From Burkholderiales bacterium (GTDB lineage Bacteria > Pseudomonadota > Gammaproteobacteria > Burkholderiales > SG8-41), in assembly GCA_019749945.1 (NCBI GenBank), contig JAIEPF010000027.1:1-64000 (forward strand): a DNA stretch of 64,000 nucleotides, given 5' to 3'. The notes beneath the pieces were generated by a model, which saw only the letters and a list, made by a program, of their open reading frames with translations, was not told the origin of the DNA and searched no databases. Shown here in pieces: positions 1 through 8,901 of this stretch. How positions within the stretch are numbered: the stretch's first letter is position 1; each line of letters opens with the position of its first letter. Made by a program: the position numbers and the translations under genes.

Positions 1-57
1 CTCAAACTCGGCTGTTGCCTCATCTGCTGGCGATCTCTCAAAACCGTATGATTTCAT
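1..57 (-). CDS. Possible 5' end of a gene running out of the window
   Basis: On the minus strand an ATG at position 57 opens a frame that stays open for all 19 codons to the window edge. The first residues read MKSYGFERSPAD. It would be the next gene after the four-helix-bundle gene in the same direction. I see no ribosome-binding site and do not recognise the protein. The fragment is too short to be sure it is coding. Confidence 0.25.
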   Translation of the reverse strand, partial: MKSYGFERSPADEATAEFE

Positions 58-71
58 TTTGTTAGGCGCTC

Positions 72-105
72 TAAGTGACTAGGTGATTAGGGGATTGGGT
101 CACTT
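72..105. repeat. Octamer repeat array A (GGTGATTA family)
   Basis: A short degenerate array with the units AGTGACTA and GGTGATTA. It starts inside the last codons of the four-helix-bundle gene, where the minus strand reads AGC AAG TGA, and runs to about 15 bases before the next possible start. It is the downstream partner of array B on the other side of that gene. Confidence 0.7.
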
Positions 106-450
106 GCTTAGGCTGCGGTGAAGTCCGGACAGCAGGCTGGATACTCTGTCTGCCTGCTGAAATATCTCATGTTTTCGGTCCAAATATCCCAGGTCAGCTG
201 AAATGAGAAGCTGTGTTTCCAATTCACTCAGTGACCCTTTGGCGATGCTGAGGAATTGCGCAAATTCTTTTTGCCCGGTCCGTGCAGCACCTTCTGCGAG
301 ATTGCTGGGTATGGACACCGCTGCGCGCCGCATCTGAGAGGTCAGGCCATACAACTCTTCCTTGAGGAAACCTTGCGTGATTTTGTAAATGCCGCTGACC
401 AGCTCCATTGCTGATTTCCACGCCTCGAGCTTGTAGTGCGACCGGCTCAT
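100..450 (-). CDS. Four-helix-bundle protein, S23 / 23S-rRNA-intervening-sequence family
   Basis: A 116-residue protein. It matches the S23-type four-helix-bundle family (PF05635/TIGR02436) in length and signature: an early LEAWKSAMELV helix, YGLTSQMRRAAVSIPSNLAEGAAR in the middle, and FLSIAKGSLSELETQL in the third helix. The family is known from intervening sequences in 23S rRNA and as free-standing genes, and resembles Avd, the accessory protein of diversity-generating retroelements. Its biochemical role is unclear. No reverse transcriptase or rRNA gene is present here. The gene lies between rfbB and the window edge and has GGTGATTA arrays at both ends. The stop codon and the last codons are part of array A, and array B begins 10 bases upstream of the start. 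Family assignment is firm; function is not. Confidence 0.85.
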   Translation of the reverse strand: MSRSHYKLEAWKSAMELVSGIYKITQGFLKEELYGLTSQMRRAAVSIPSNLAEGAARTGQKEFAQFLSIAKGSLSELETQLLISADLGYLDRKHEIFQQADRVSSLLSGLHRSLSK

Positions 451-460
451 AAAAACCCTT

Positions 461-552
461 GGTGATTAGGTGATTATAAGAGCGTGATTAAGTGATTGGC
501 GCGCGCCCATAGATTTAATCACCTAGTTACCTAATCACTTAATCACGCTTTT
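461..552. repeat. Octamer repeat array B, inverted arms
   Basis: Left arm GGTGATTAGGTGATTA followed by GCGTGATTAAGTGATT. The right arm holds the reverse complements, ending AATCACTTAATCACGC. The outer arms (about 478-497 and 533-552) pair over roughly 20 bp with one mismatch, around a GCGCGCGC-rich loop. The array fills the whole gap between the four-helix-bundle start (450) and the rfbB stop codon (551-553). Confidence 0.85.
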
Positions 553-1600
553 AGCCGTATTGCGTATCCACCCACTTCCGATACTCCCCACTCACCACGG
601 AATCCACCCATTCATGGTGCGCCAGATACCACTGCACGGTTTCACGCAGGCCAGCGGTGAAGGTCTTTTTGGGTTCCCAGCCGAGTTCGCGGCGGATTTT
701 TTCGGCGTTGATGGCGTAGCGGTGGTCGTGGCCCGGACGGTCTTTGACGAAAGTAATCAGCTTGGCGTGCGGCGAGCCGGCAGGATGTAATTCGTCAAGG
801 ATGGCGCAAACCGCATGCACTACTTCGAGGTTGGTTTTTTCGCTGTTGCCGCCGATGTTGTAGGTTTCGCCGGGCCGGCCGCGGGCCAGTGCGGCGCGAA
901 TGCCCGAGCAGTGATCGCCCACGTAGAGCCAGTCGCGCACGTTTTTGCCGTCGCCGTAGACCGGCAGCGGTTTGCCGTTCAGCGCGTTGAGGATCATCAG
1001 CGGGATCAGTTTTTCCGGGAACTGCAGCGGGCCGTAGTTGTTGGAGCAGTTGGTGGTGATGACCGGCAGGCCGTAGGTGTGGTGATAGGCGCGCACCAGA
1101 TGGTCGGAGGCGGCCTTGGATGCGGCGTACGGGCTGTTCGGCGCGTAGGGCGTGGTTTCACTGAACGCGGGATCGGTGCTGCCCAATGAACCATAAACCT
1201 CGTCGGTGGAGACATGCAAAAAGCGGAAGCGGCTTTTGGCCGGTTCGGCCAGCCTGCCCCAGTACGCGCGGGCTTCTTCGAGCAGGCTGAAGGTGCCGAC
1301 AACATTGGTCTGCACGAATTCGCCCGGGCCGTGGATCGAGCGGTCGACATGGCTTTCCGCGGCGAAATGCACGATGGCCTGTGGCTGATGCTGTTGCAGC
1401 AGGCTGGCGACCCGCGCGCGGTCGCAGATGTCGCCCTGCGCAAAGACATAACGGCTGTCGCCCTTCAGCGAGGCCAGGTTCGCCGGATTACCGGCGTAGG
1501 TCAGCTTGTCGAAACTGACGACCGGCGAGCCTTCGGTGGCTATCCAGTCGAGGACGAAGTTGGCGCCGATGAAGCCCGCGCCGCCGGTGACCAGGATCAA
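551..1600 (-). CDS. rfbB: dTDP-glucose 4,6-dehydratase
   Basis: A 349-residue extended short-chain dehydrogenase that converts dTDP-glucose to dTDP-4-keto-6-deoxyglucose, the second step of dTDP-rhamnose synthesis for O-antigen and other surface sugars. The NAD-binding motif TGGAGFIG is at residues 5-12. STDEVYG and the catalytic YAASK follow near residues 133 and 160, and DWLYVGDHC is the family signature near 225. The start is a TTG with a GGAG about 8 bases upstream; the Rossmann fold begins directly after it, so no earlier start is needed. The other rml genes are not in the window. They could lie on the far side of the four-helix-bundle cassette, but this cannot be seen. Confidence 0.95.
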   Translation of the reverse strand: MILVTGGAGFIGANFVLDWIATEGSPVVSFDKLTYAGNPANLASLKGDSRYVFAQGDICDRARVASLLQQHQPQAIVHFAAESHVDRSIHGPGEFVQTNVVGTFSLLEEARAYWGRLAEPAKSRFRFLHVSTDEVYGSLGSTDPAFSETTPYAPNSPYAASKAASDHLVRAYHHTYGLPVITTNCSNNYGPLQFPEKLIPLMILNALNGKPLPVYGDGKNVRDWLYVGDHCSGIRAALARGRPGETYNIGGNSEKTNLEVVHAVCAILDELHPAGSPHAKLITFVKDRPGHDHRYAINAEKIRRELGWEPKKTFTAGLRETVQWYLAHHEWVDSVVSGEYRKWVDTQYG

Positions 1601-1751
1601 GTGTATGTGCTCCGCTCGGGTCTGGGTCGCTGATGGGCTGGTGTTAAGGGGCCAGCGCTAACGGGTATCATCCTGATATTCCATCGGGCAGTGTTATCCT
1701 GCACCGCACAGCGACCGGATTTTTCAATAATAACATAGAGATACCGCGCAA

Positions 1752-2708
1752 ATGCCGCGCATCCTGCTGATCAAAACCTCTTCGCTGGGCGATGTCGTGC
1801 ACAACCTGCCAGTGGTCGCGGATATTGTCGCGGCGCTGCCCGATGTGACCATTGATTGGGTGGTTGAAGAGGCTTTTGCAGGGATTCCGCGTCTGCATCC
1901 GCGGGTGTCACGGGTGTTGCCGGTGGCCGTGCGGCGCTGGCGGCGCGCGTTATGGCATCCGGCGGTCTGGGGAGAGATACGCGCATTCTTCGGTCATTTG
2001 CGCGATCAGTCATACGATGCGGTGATCGATAGCCAGGGCTTGCTGAAAAGTGCATGGATCGCCGGCGTGGCGCGCGGTGTAAGCCACGGCCTGGATCGAG
2101 CAAGTTCGCGCGAGCCGCTGGGTTTGTTTTATGACCACAGGCATCCTGTGCCCTGGGGACAACATGCCGTCGAACGCAACCGCCAACTCGCTGCGCAGGC
2201 GCTGGGTTACACGGTATCTGCCCCGGTGCAGTACGGCATTTCAGCCGCAGCGCAGACTTTTGCCTGGCTGGATAACCGCCGGCCGCATGCAGTGCTGCTG
2301 CATGCCACCAGCGCCGACCGCAAATTGTGGCCGGAGGAGCGCTGGATCGCATTGGGTCAAGCACTGGCGGCGCAGGGCATCAGCAGCGTGTTGCCCTGGG
2401 GTACGGCGGCGGAACACGAACGCAGCCTGCGCCTGATGCAAAAAATTCCGCAGGCCGTCGTGCCCGAACGTCTGGATATCGCCGCACTGGCGGCCTTGCT
2501 GGCGCAGGCGCGTGTGGTCGTCGGCACCGACACCGGATTGACCCACCTCGCCGGCGCACTCGGGGTGCCGACCGTCGGTATTTACTGCGCGACCGATCCC
2601 GCGGCGACCGGCCTGTATGCCTGCGCGCGCGGCGTGAATTTGGGGGGTGTTGGTAAGGCGCCGGTGGTGGGTGAGGTGGTGGCGGCTGTTAAGAGTGTGA
2701 TTAAGTGA
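1752..2708 (+). CDS. waaC: LPS heptosyltransferase I
   Basis: A 318-residue glycosyltransferase family 9 enzyme that adds the first L-glycero-D-manno-heptose from ADP-heptose to Kdo2-lipid A at the inner face of the membrane. The N-terminus ILLIKTSSLGDVVHNLP is typical of WaaC. The donor-binding signature DTGLTHLAGALGVPTVGIY is near residues 260-278. It is followed by waaA, the other inner-core transferase, but the two are separated by a 190-bp octamer-repeat array. The last codons (SVIK and the stop TGA) are encoded by the first repeat units, so the array has supplied or replaced the native C-terminus. Confidence 0.95.
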   Translation: MPRILLIKTSSLGDVVHNLPVVADIVAALPDVTIDWVVEEAFAGIPRLHPRVSRVLPVAVRRWRRALWHPAVWGEIRAFFGHLRDQSYDAVIDSQGLLKSAWIAGVARGVSHGLDRASSREPLGLFYDHRHPVPWGQHAVERNRQLAAQALGYTVSAPVQYGISAAAQTFAWLDNRRPHAVLLHATSADRKLWPEERWIALGQALAAQGISSVLPWGTAAEHERSLRLMQKIPQAVVPERLDIAALAALLAQARVVVGTDTGLTHLAGALGVPTVGIYCATDPAATGLYACARGVNLGGVGKAPVVGEVVAAVKSVIK

Positions 2709-2883
2709 TTTGGTGACTAGGTGACTAGGTAATTAGGTGATTAGGTGATTAGGTGATTAGGTGATTAGGTGAGTGGATAATTAGGGGATTTGGCCATGAC
2801 AGAATGTCGGAAATTTTTCAATCACTTAATCACCTAATCACCTAGTCACTTAATTACTTAATGTCTTAATCACCTAATCACCA
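2693..2883. repeat. Octamer repeat array C, large inverted array
   Basis: This is the largest array. The forward arm (about 2696-2790) contains consecutive GGTGACTA, GGTGACTA, GGTAATTA and four exact GGTGATTA units. A unique loop (2791-2818) follows, then the reverse arm (2819-2882) with repeated TAATCACC. It starts inside the waaC stop codon and ends 7 bases before the waaA ATG, so it makes up the entire intergenic region. A transcript through it could form a long imperfect hairpin. Confidence 0.9.
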
Positions 2884-2889
2884 GAACCA

Positions 2890-4137
2890 ATGCGCTTCCT
2901 CTACACCTTTCTGTGGTACGTCGCGACGCCGCTGATCCTGCTGCGCCTCATGTGGCGCGCGCGCCGCCAGCGCGAGTATCTGCGGCATGTCGGGGAGCGG
3001 TTTGGTTTTTATGATGGCGCGGTTGTGCCTGGGCCGTTGTTGTGGGTGCATGCGGTGTCGGTTGGTGAAACCCGCGCTGCCGAACCATTGATCAATGTAT
3101 TGCAGCAGCGTTATCCGCAGCACCGCATTTTGCTCACGCACATGACGCCGACCGGACGCGAAACCGGCGTTGCATTGTTCGCTGATCGTGTGACGCGCTG
3201 TTATCTGCCGTACGACTATCCGGGTGCGGTGGCGCGGTTTCTGGGCCGTTTCAAGCCCGCCGCCGGCGTGCTGATGGAAACCGAAGTCTGGCCCAACCTG
3301 ATCCATGCTGCGGCAAACCGTGACATCCCGCTGTACCTGATCAATGCCCGTTTGTCGGAACGGTCCTTGCGCGGTTATCAGCGCAGCGGCGCGCTGGCGC
3401 GCGACGCGATACGCGGGTTTCGCGCGATTGCGGCGCAGTCGGCGGGGGATGCCGCGCGCCTGCAGACGCTGGGCGCGGAGCGGGTCAGTATCACCGGCAA
3501 TCTGAAATTTGATCTTGAAGTGCCGGCAGCCCAGATTGAACAGGGCAAGGCACTGCGCCTAGCGCTAGGCACACGACCGGTGTTGCTGGCGGCCAGTACG
3601 CGCGAGGGCGAAGAGGCTTTGTTGCTCGATGCCGCGCAGCGTGCCGGTTTGCGCGATGCCCTGCTGGTCATCGTGCCGCGGCATCCGCAGCGTTTCGATG
3701 AGGTGGCGGCGCTGATCACGGCGCGCGGACTGCGCCTGCAGCGGCGCAGCGCGGGAGAACCGGTCGCTGCCGATACCGCCGTGCTGCTCGGCGACAGCAT
3801 GGGCGAGATGTTCATCTACTACGCGGCTTGTGATGTGGTGCTGATGGGCGGCAGTTTCCTGTCCTATGGCGCGCACAGCCTGATCGAGCCCTGCGCGCTG
3901 GGCCGGCCGGTGATCATCGGGCCATCAACGTACAACTTTGCCGAAGCGGCGGCGGCGGCGGTTGCTGCCGGTGCTGCCATACGCGTCAATGACCTGGCGG
4001 AAGCGCTGACACGGGCACTGCAGCTTGCGGCAGATCCGCAGCGTGCTCAGCGCATGGGTGATGCGGGATTGGCATTTACAGCGGCACACCGCGGCGCGAC
4101 GCAGCGCGTGCTGGCCTTGCTGGACATCAGCAAGTAA
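2890..4137 (+). CDS. waaA: 3-deoxy-D-manno-octulosonic acid transferase (Kdo transferase)
   Basis: A 415-residue membrane-anchored GT30 enzyme that transfers Kdo from CMP-Kdo to lipid IVA. The N-terminal hydrophobic anchor (FLYTFLWYVATPLILL) and LLWVHAVSVGETRAA, with the catalytic glutamate near residue 60, are characteristic. Later signatures are TNLKFD-like GNLKFDL near 200 and the GGSF...GAHSLIEPCALGRPVI block near 320. No Shine-Dalgarno sequence is visible because octamer array C runs to 7 bases before the ATG. Translation may therefore depend on the array or on coupling from waaC. It converges on tolC. Confidence 0.95.
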   Translation: MRFLYTFLWYVATPLILLRLMWRARRQREYLRHVGERFGFYDGAVVPGPLLWVHAVSVGETRAAEPLINVLQQRYPQHRILLTHMTPTGRETGVALFADRVTRCYLPYDYPGAVARFLGRFKPAAGVLMETEVWPNLIHAAANRDIPLYLINARLSERSLRGYQRSGALARDAIRGFRAIAAQSAGDAARLQTLGAERVSITGNLKFDLEVPAAQIEQGKALRLALGTRPVLLAASTREGEEALLLDAAQRAGLRDALLVIVPRHPQRFDEVAALITARGLRLQRRSAGEPVAADTAVLLGDSMGEMFIYYAACDVVLMGGSFLSYGAHSLIEPCALGRPVIIGPSTYNFAEAAAAAVAAGAAIRVNDLAEALTRALQLAADPQRAQRMGDAGLAFTAAHRGATQRVLALLDISK

Positions 4138-4150
4138 TTGTTTTTATTGA
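4131..4150 (-). repeat. AT-rich junction motif, copy 1
   Basis: The minus strand carries AATAAAAACAATTACTTG, overlapping the waaA stop codon. It is one of eight copies of a motif with consensus AATAAAAACAATNRTTTAC, conspicuous in this GC-rich sequence. Confidence 0.55.
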
Positions 4151-4182
4151 ATATTATTGGCGCTCATCGAGCGCATGGAGCG

Positions 4183-5514
4183 TTATTTTTCGAGCCAGGC
4201 GTTGACGCGCTGCAGATCCGTTTCGCCGAGCTGGCCAGCGGCGGCCGTCAGCCGCAGCAGCGACAGGATGTAGTTGTAACGCGCCTGCGCCAGGTCGCGG
4301 CGCGCGCTGAACAACTGCTGCTGCGCATTGAGCACATCGACCTGGGTGCGCACGCCGACTTCCTGCCCGAGGCGCGTGGAATCGAGTGAACTCTGGCTCG
4401 ACACCAGCGCGGCCTCCAGAGCGCGCACCTGCGCGATGCCGCTGGTGACGCCAAGATAACCCTGGCGCGCCGCGAGTTCCGCGCTGCGCAGGGCGTTTTC
4501 CAGGTCCTGGCGCGCCTTGTCTTCGTTGGCGACGGCTTCGCGTACGCGGGAATTGACGACACCGCCCTGATACAGCGGAATCGCCAGCTGCAGGCCGATG
4601 ACCTTGGAACTGGTTTCGGTGCCGGACCCGCCTTGCACGCCGGATCCGGTTGCCGACTCCGTCACCGAGGCAAAGGCGTCGAGGGTGGGAAAATGGGCTC
4701 CGCGGTTGCGTTTGACGTCCTGCGCGGAAAAATTCAGGTTTTCGCGGGCGATGCGCACCGCCGGGCCGGCCGTGCGCGCCTGTTCCACCCATTGCTCCAT
4801 GGAAGACGGTGTCGGCGGCAGCGGCGCAAAACTTTTGCCCAGCGGCGCCAGTCCCGGGGCGGCGCGGCCGATCAGTTGTTCCAGTGCACGGTTTTTGACT
4901 TCCAGGTCGTTGCGCGCGGCGATTTCCTGTGAAGTGACCAGATCGTAACGGGCCTGCGCTTCATGGGTGTCGGTGATGGTGGCGTTGCCGACTTCGAAAT
5001 TGCGCCTGGCCTGTTCCAGTTGCTGGCCGATGGCGGTTTTCTGCGCCTGCACGAAAGCCACGTTGTCGCTGGCGAGCAGCACGTCGAAATAAGCCTGGGC
5101 GACACGCAGGATCAGGTCCTGGCTGGCGGAGGCCAGTTGCGCGTCGGCCAGCGCGACCTGTGTTTTGCCCTGATCGTAAGCGATAAAATTCTGCTGGCGA
5201 TAGATCGGCTGGGTGACCGAGACCGAGGCCGAATTCGAGTTGAATTGAGTGCGGCTGCCGGTGAGCGCCGGATCGCGGAAGCTCAGGTCGCGGTCGTTGT
5301 GCTGGGTCGATGCCGATAGGTTGGCCTGCGGCAGCAATCCGGCGCGGCCCTGCGGCAGCTTCTCCTGCGCGGCGGCCCAGCTTGCGCGTGCCGCGCTGTA
5401 GACCGGATCGGAGTCCCGCGCCGCGCGATAGATGTTCAGCAGATCCGCCGCGGCCACGGGCGGGCCGGCCAGCAGCGTGCAGGCAACGAAGGCACTGAAA
5501 AAAGCGCGACGCAT
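4183..5514 (-). CDS. tolC: TolC-family outer-membrane efflux protein
   Basis: A 443-residue outer-membrane channel of the TolC/type I secretion family. A signal peptide spans residues 1-23 (ending PPVAAA). Two homologous outer-membrane-efflux repeats follow: the first starts near LLNIYRAARDSDPVYSAAR, the second near VRIARENLNFSAQDVKRNRGAHFPTLD. The VSVTQPIYR and LQLAIPLYQGG segments mark the equivalent beta strands in each half. It forms the exit duct for tripartite pumps and could partner the MacAB-like system 4 kb away, though that is inference. It lies just downstream of pcm in the same direction (14-base gap), a common betaproteobacterial pairing. Confidence 0.92.
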   Translation of the reverse strand: MRRAFFSAFVACTLLAGPPVAAADLLNIYRAARDSDPVYSAARASWAAAQEKLPQGRAGLLPQANLSASTQHNDRDLSFRDPALTGSRTQFNSNSASVSVTQPIYRQQNFIAYDQGKTQVALADAQLASASQDLILRVAQAYFDVLLASDNVAFVQAQKTAIGQQLEQARRNFEVGNATITDTHEAQARYDLVTSQEIAARNDLEVKNRALEQLIGRAAPGLAPLGKSFAPLPPTPSSMEQWVEQARTAGPAVRIARENLNFSAQDVKRNRGAHFPTLDAFASVTESATGSGVQGGSGTETSSKVIGLQLAIPLYQGGVVNSRVREAVANEDKARQDLENALRSAELAARQGYLGVTSGIAQVRALEAALVSSQSSLDSTRLGQEVGVRTQVDVLNAQQQLFSARRDLAQARYNYILSLLRLTAAAGQLGETDLQRVNAWLEK

Positions 5515-5528
5515 GGCGATTCGACGCC

Positions 5529-6212
5529 TTAAAAGACGAAACGTTGCAATTGCAGGGCGTTTTTCAGCGGGGCCACGCAGGTTTCGAACAGGGTGACGGC
5601 GTTGCAGGCGCCGCCTTCGCTGCGGGTGACCAGTCGCGCCTGCATTGCCGGTGCGACACCGACCACGGCAAGCAGCCGGCCACCGGCATTGAGGCTTTGC
5701 TGGAAACTCTCGGGCAGCACCGGCACCGAGCCGGTGAGCAGGATGACGTCGTACGGGCCATGTCTGTCCCAGCCGCGCGCGGCGTCGCCGGTTTCCAGCG
5801 TGATGTTGCTGATGTGGTGCGCGGCGAGGCGTGTTGCGGCGCTGCGGGTGAATTCGGCAACGATATCCACGCTGTAGACATGGCGGCCGAGGCTGGCCAG
5901 CAGCGCCGTCATGTAGCCGCTGCCGGTGCCGATTTCGAGGATGCTATCGCTGCGCTGCACGCCGAGTTCCTGCAGCATGCGCGCTTCCAGTTTGGGCGAG
6001 AGCATGGTTTCGCCATGGCCCAGCGGGATTTCCATGTCGGCAAAGGCCAGCGCGCGATGTTGTTCCGGCACGAAGTCTTCGCGATGCAGGCGCATCAGCA
6101 GATCGAGCACCACCGGATCCAGCACTTCCCAGGGCCGGATCTGCTGCTCGACCATGTTGAAACGGGCGTGTTCGATATCCATGCGGGGCGCTGAATTGGC
6201 GGAAGAGTTCAT
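5529..6212 (-). CDS. pcm: Protein-L-isoaspartate O-methyltransferase family protein
   Basis: A 227-residue SAM-dependent methyltransferase. The PIMT-like N-terminus MVEQQIRPWEV is followed by GHGETMLSPKLEARMLQEL (substrate side) and the SAM motif ILEIGTGSGYMTALLA near residue 85. The family methylates isoaspartyl residues to start repair of aged proteins. This short beta-proteobacterial form may not have been tested. An upstream ATG at 6320 is in frame, but residues before MNSSANSAPRMD look non-coding and that start would reach into the riboswitch region, so 6212 is chosen; 6182 (MDIEHARF) is the alternative. It is divergent from thiC. Confidence 0.85.
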   Translation of the reverse strand: MNSSANSAPRMDIEHARFNMVEQQIRPWEVLDPVVLDLLMRLHREDFVPEQHRALAFADMEIPLGHGETMLSPKLEARMLQELGVQRSDSILEIGTGSGYMTALLASLGRHVYSVDIVAEFTRSAATRLAAHHISNITLETGDAARGWDRHGPYDVILLTGSVPVLPESFQQSLNAGGRLLAVVGVAPAMQARLVTRSEGGACNAVTLFETCVAPLKNALQLQRFVF

Positions 6213-6315
6213 GGCCGATAACTGCTTGTTGAAAAAGGGGAATTCGAGTCTTGAGCGTTGTTTGAAAAACGCCGCTGTTCGCTTGCAATTATCCCATAAT
6301 TCCATTAGCGTAAAC

Positions 6316-8376
<2,061 letters not shown>

Positions 8377-8451
8377 ACGCTGCCGGAGCGACCGCGCCGG
8401 TACACCGGCCGCATCCGCCGGCGTTAAACAGGACAGCACAGTGAGGTGACC

Positions 8452-8826
8452 ATGTTGCAGCGTACGTTGTTGATGGGGATGCTGGGTGCGATGTTGTCGC
8501 TGCCGGCGCAGGCCGCGGATGCGCTGCCGCCGCCGGCGCGCGCCGAGGTCCCGCCCGAACTGCGGCTGCTGTTGGGCGGCGTGGTCAGCGAGAACGATGT
8601 CAGCCAGCTGTTTGCCCACCTGCGCGCCTCGATGCGCGCAGCCGCCGAAGGCCGCCAGCCACCGCCGTTTCCGGAAGCGCTGGCCAAACGGCTGGAAGCG
8701 GCCGGCAGTGAATTGCAGCTGCGCGGCCTGGTCGCCGGCATGGCGCTGACCCAGTTTGTCGAACGCGCGGTCCTCGATGCCGTGCGTGAACTGGCGCCCC
8801 CCCCGGCATCGCGCGAGCGTTATTGA
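8452..8826 (+). CDS. Small exported protein of unknown function
   Basis: A 124-residue protein with a clear signal peptide (residues 1-22, cleaved near PAQAA-D). The mature part is proline- and alanine-rich, then amphipathic: ELRLLLGGVVSENDVSQLFAHLRASMRAAAEG, then LQLRGLVAGMALTQFVERAVLDAVREL. No cysteine and no recognised catalytic motif. A GTG two codons upstream is a weaker alternative; the ATG has GAGGT just before it. It sits between thiC and the macA-like gene in the same direction. It may be periplasmic, perhaps linked to the adaptor/ABC system, but this is only proximity. Confidence 0.6.
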   Translation: MLQRTLLMGMLGAMLSLPAQAADALPPPARAEVPPELRLLLGGVVSENDVSQLFAHLRASMRAAAEGRQPPPFPEALAKRLEAAGSELQLRGLVAGMALTQFVERAVLDAVRELAPPPASRERY

Positions 8827-8843
8827 GTCCCGACGGTCATTCC

Positions 8844-8862
8844 CGGGCTTGTCCCGAGCCCG
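8844..8862. repeat. Short palindrome upstream of macA
   Basis: CGGGCT and AGCCCG form a 6-bp stem around a 7-base loop, preceded by GTCATTC. This resembles the intergenic palindromes (GTCATTCCCGGGC type) scattered in many proteobacterial genomes. It could also terminate the preceding gene, but no T-run follows. Confidence 0.4.
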
Positions 8863-8901
8863 CTTTACTCCGTGGTATTCCCGTTTGGCATTGAGTCCAT
8901 C

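Noticed and set aside
100-450. Diversity-generating retroelement, suggested by the Avd-like bundle
   Set aside because: No reverse transcriptase, template repeat or variable repeat is visible in the window; kept only as a family resemblance.
2693-2883. Possible CRISPR array
   Set aside because: Units are 8 bp, contiguous and without spacers, and no cas genes are near.
6283-6300. Promoter TTGCAA / CATAAT upstream of the thiC riboswitch
   Set aside because: The spacing is only six bases; no convincing -35 was found at 16-18 bases.
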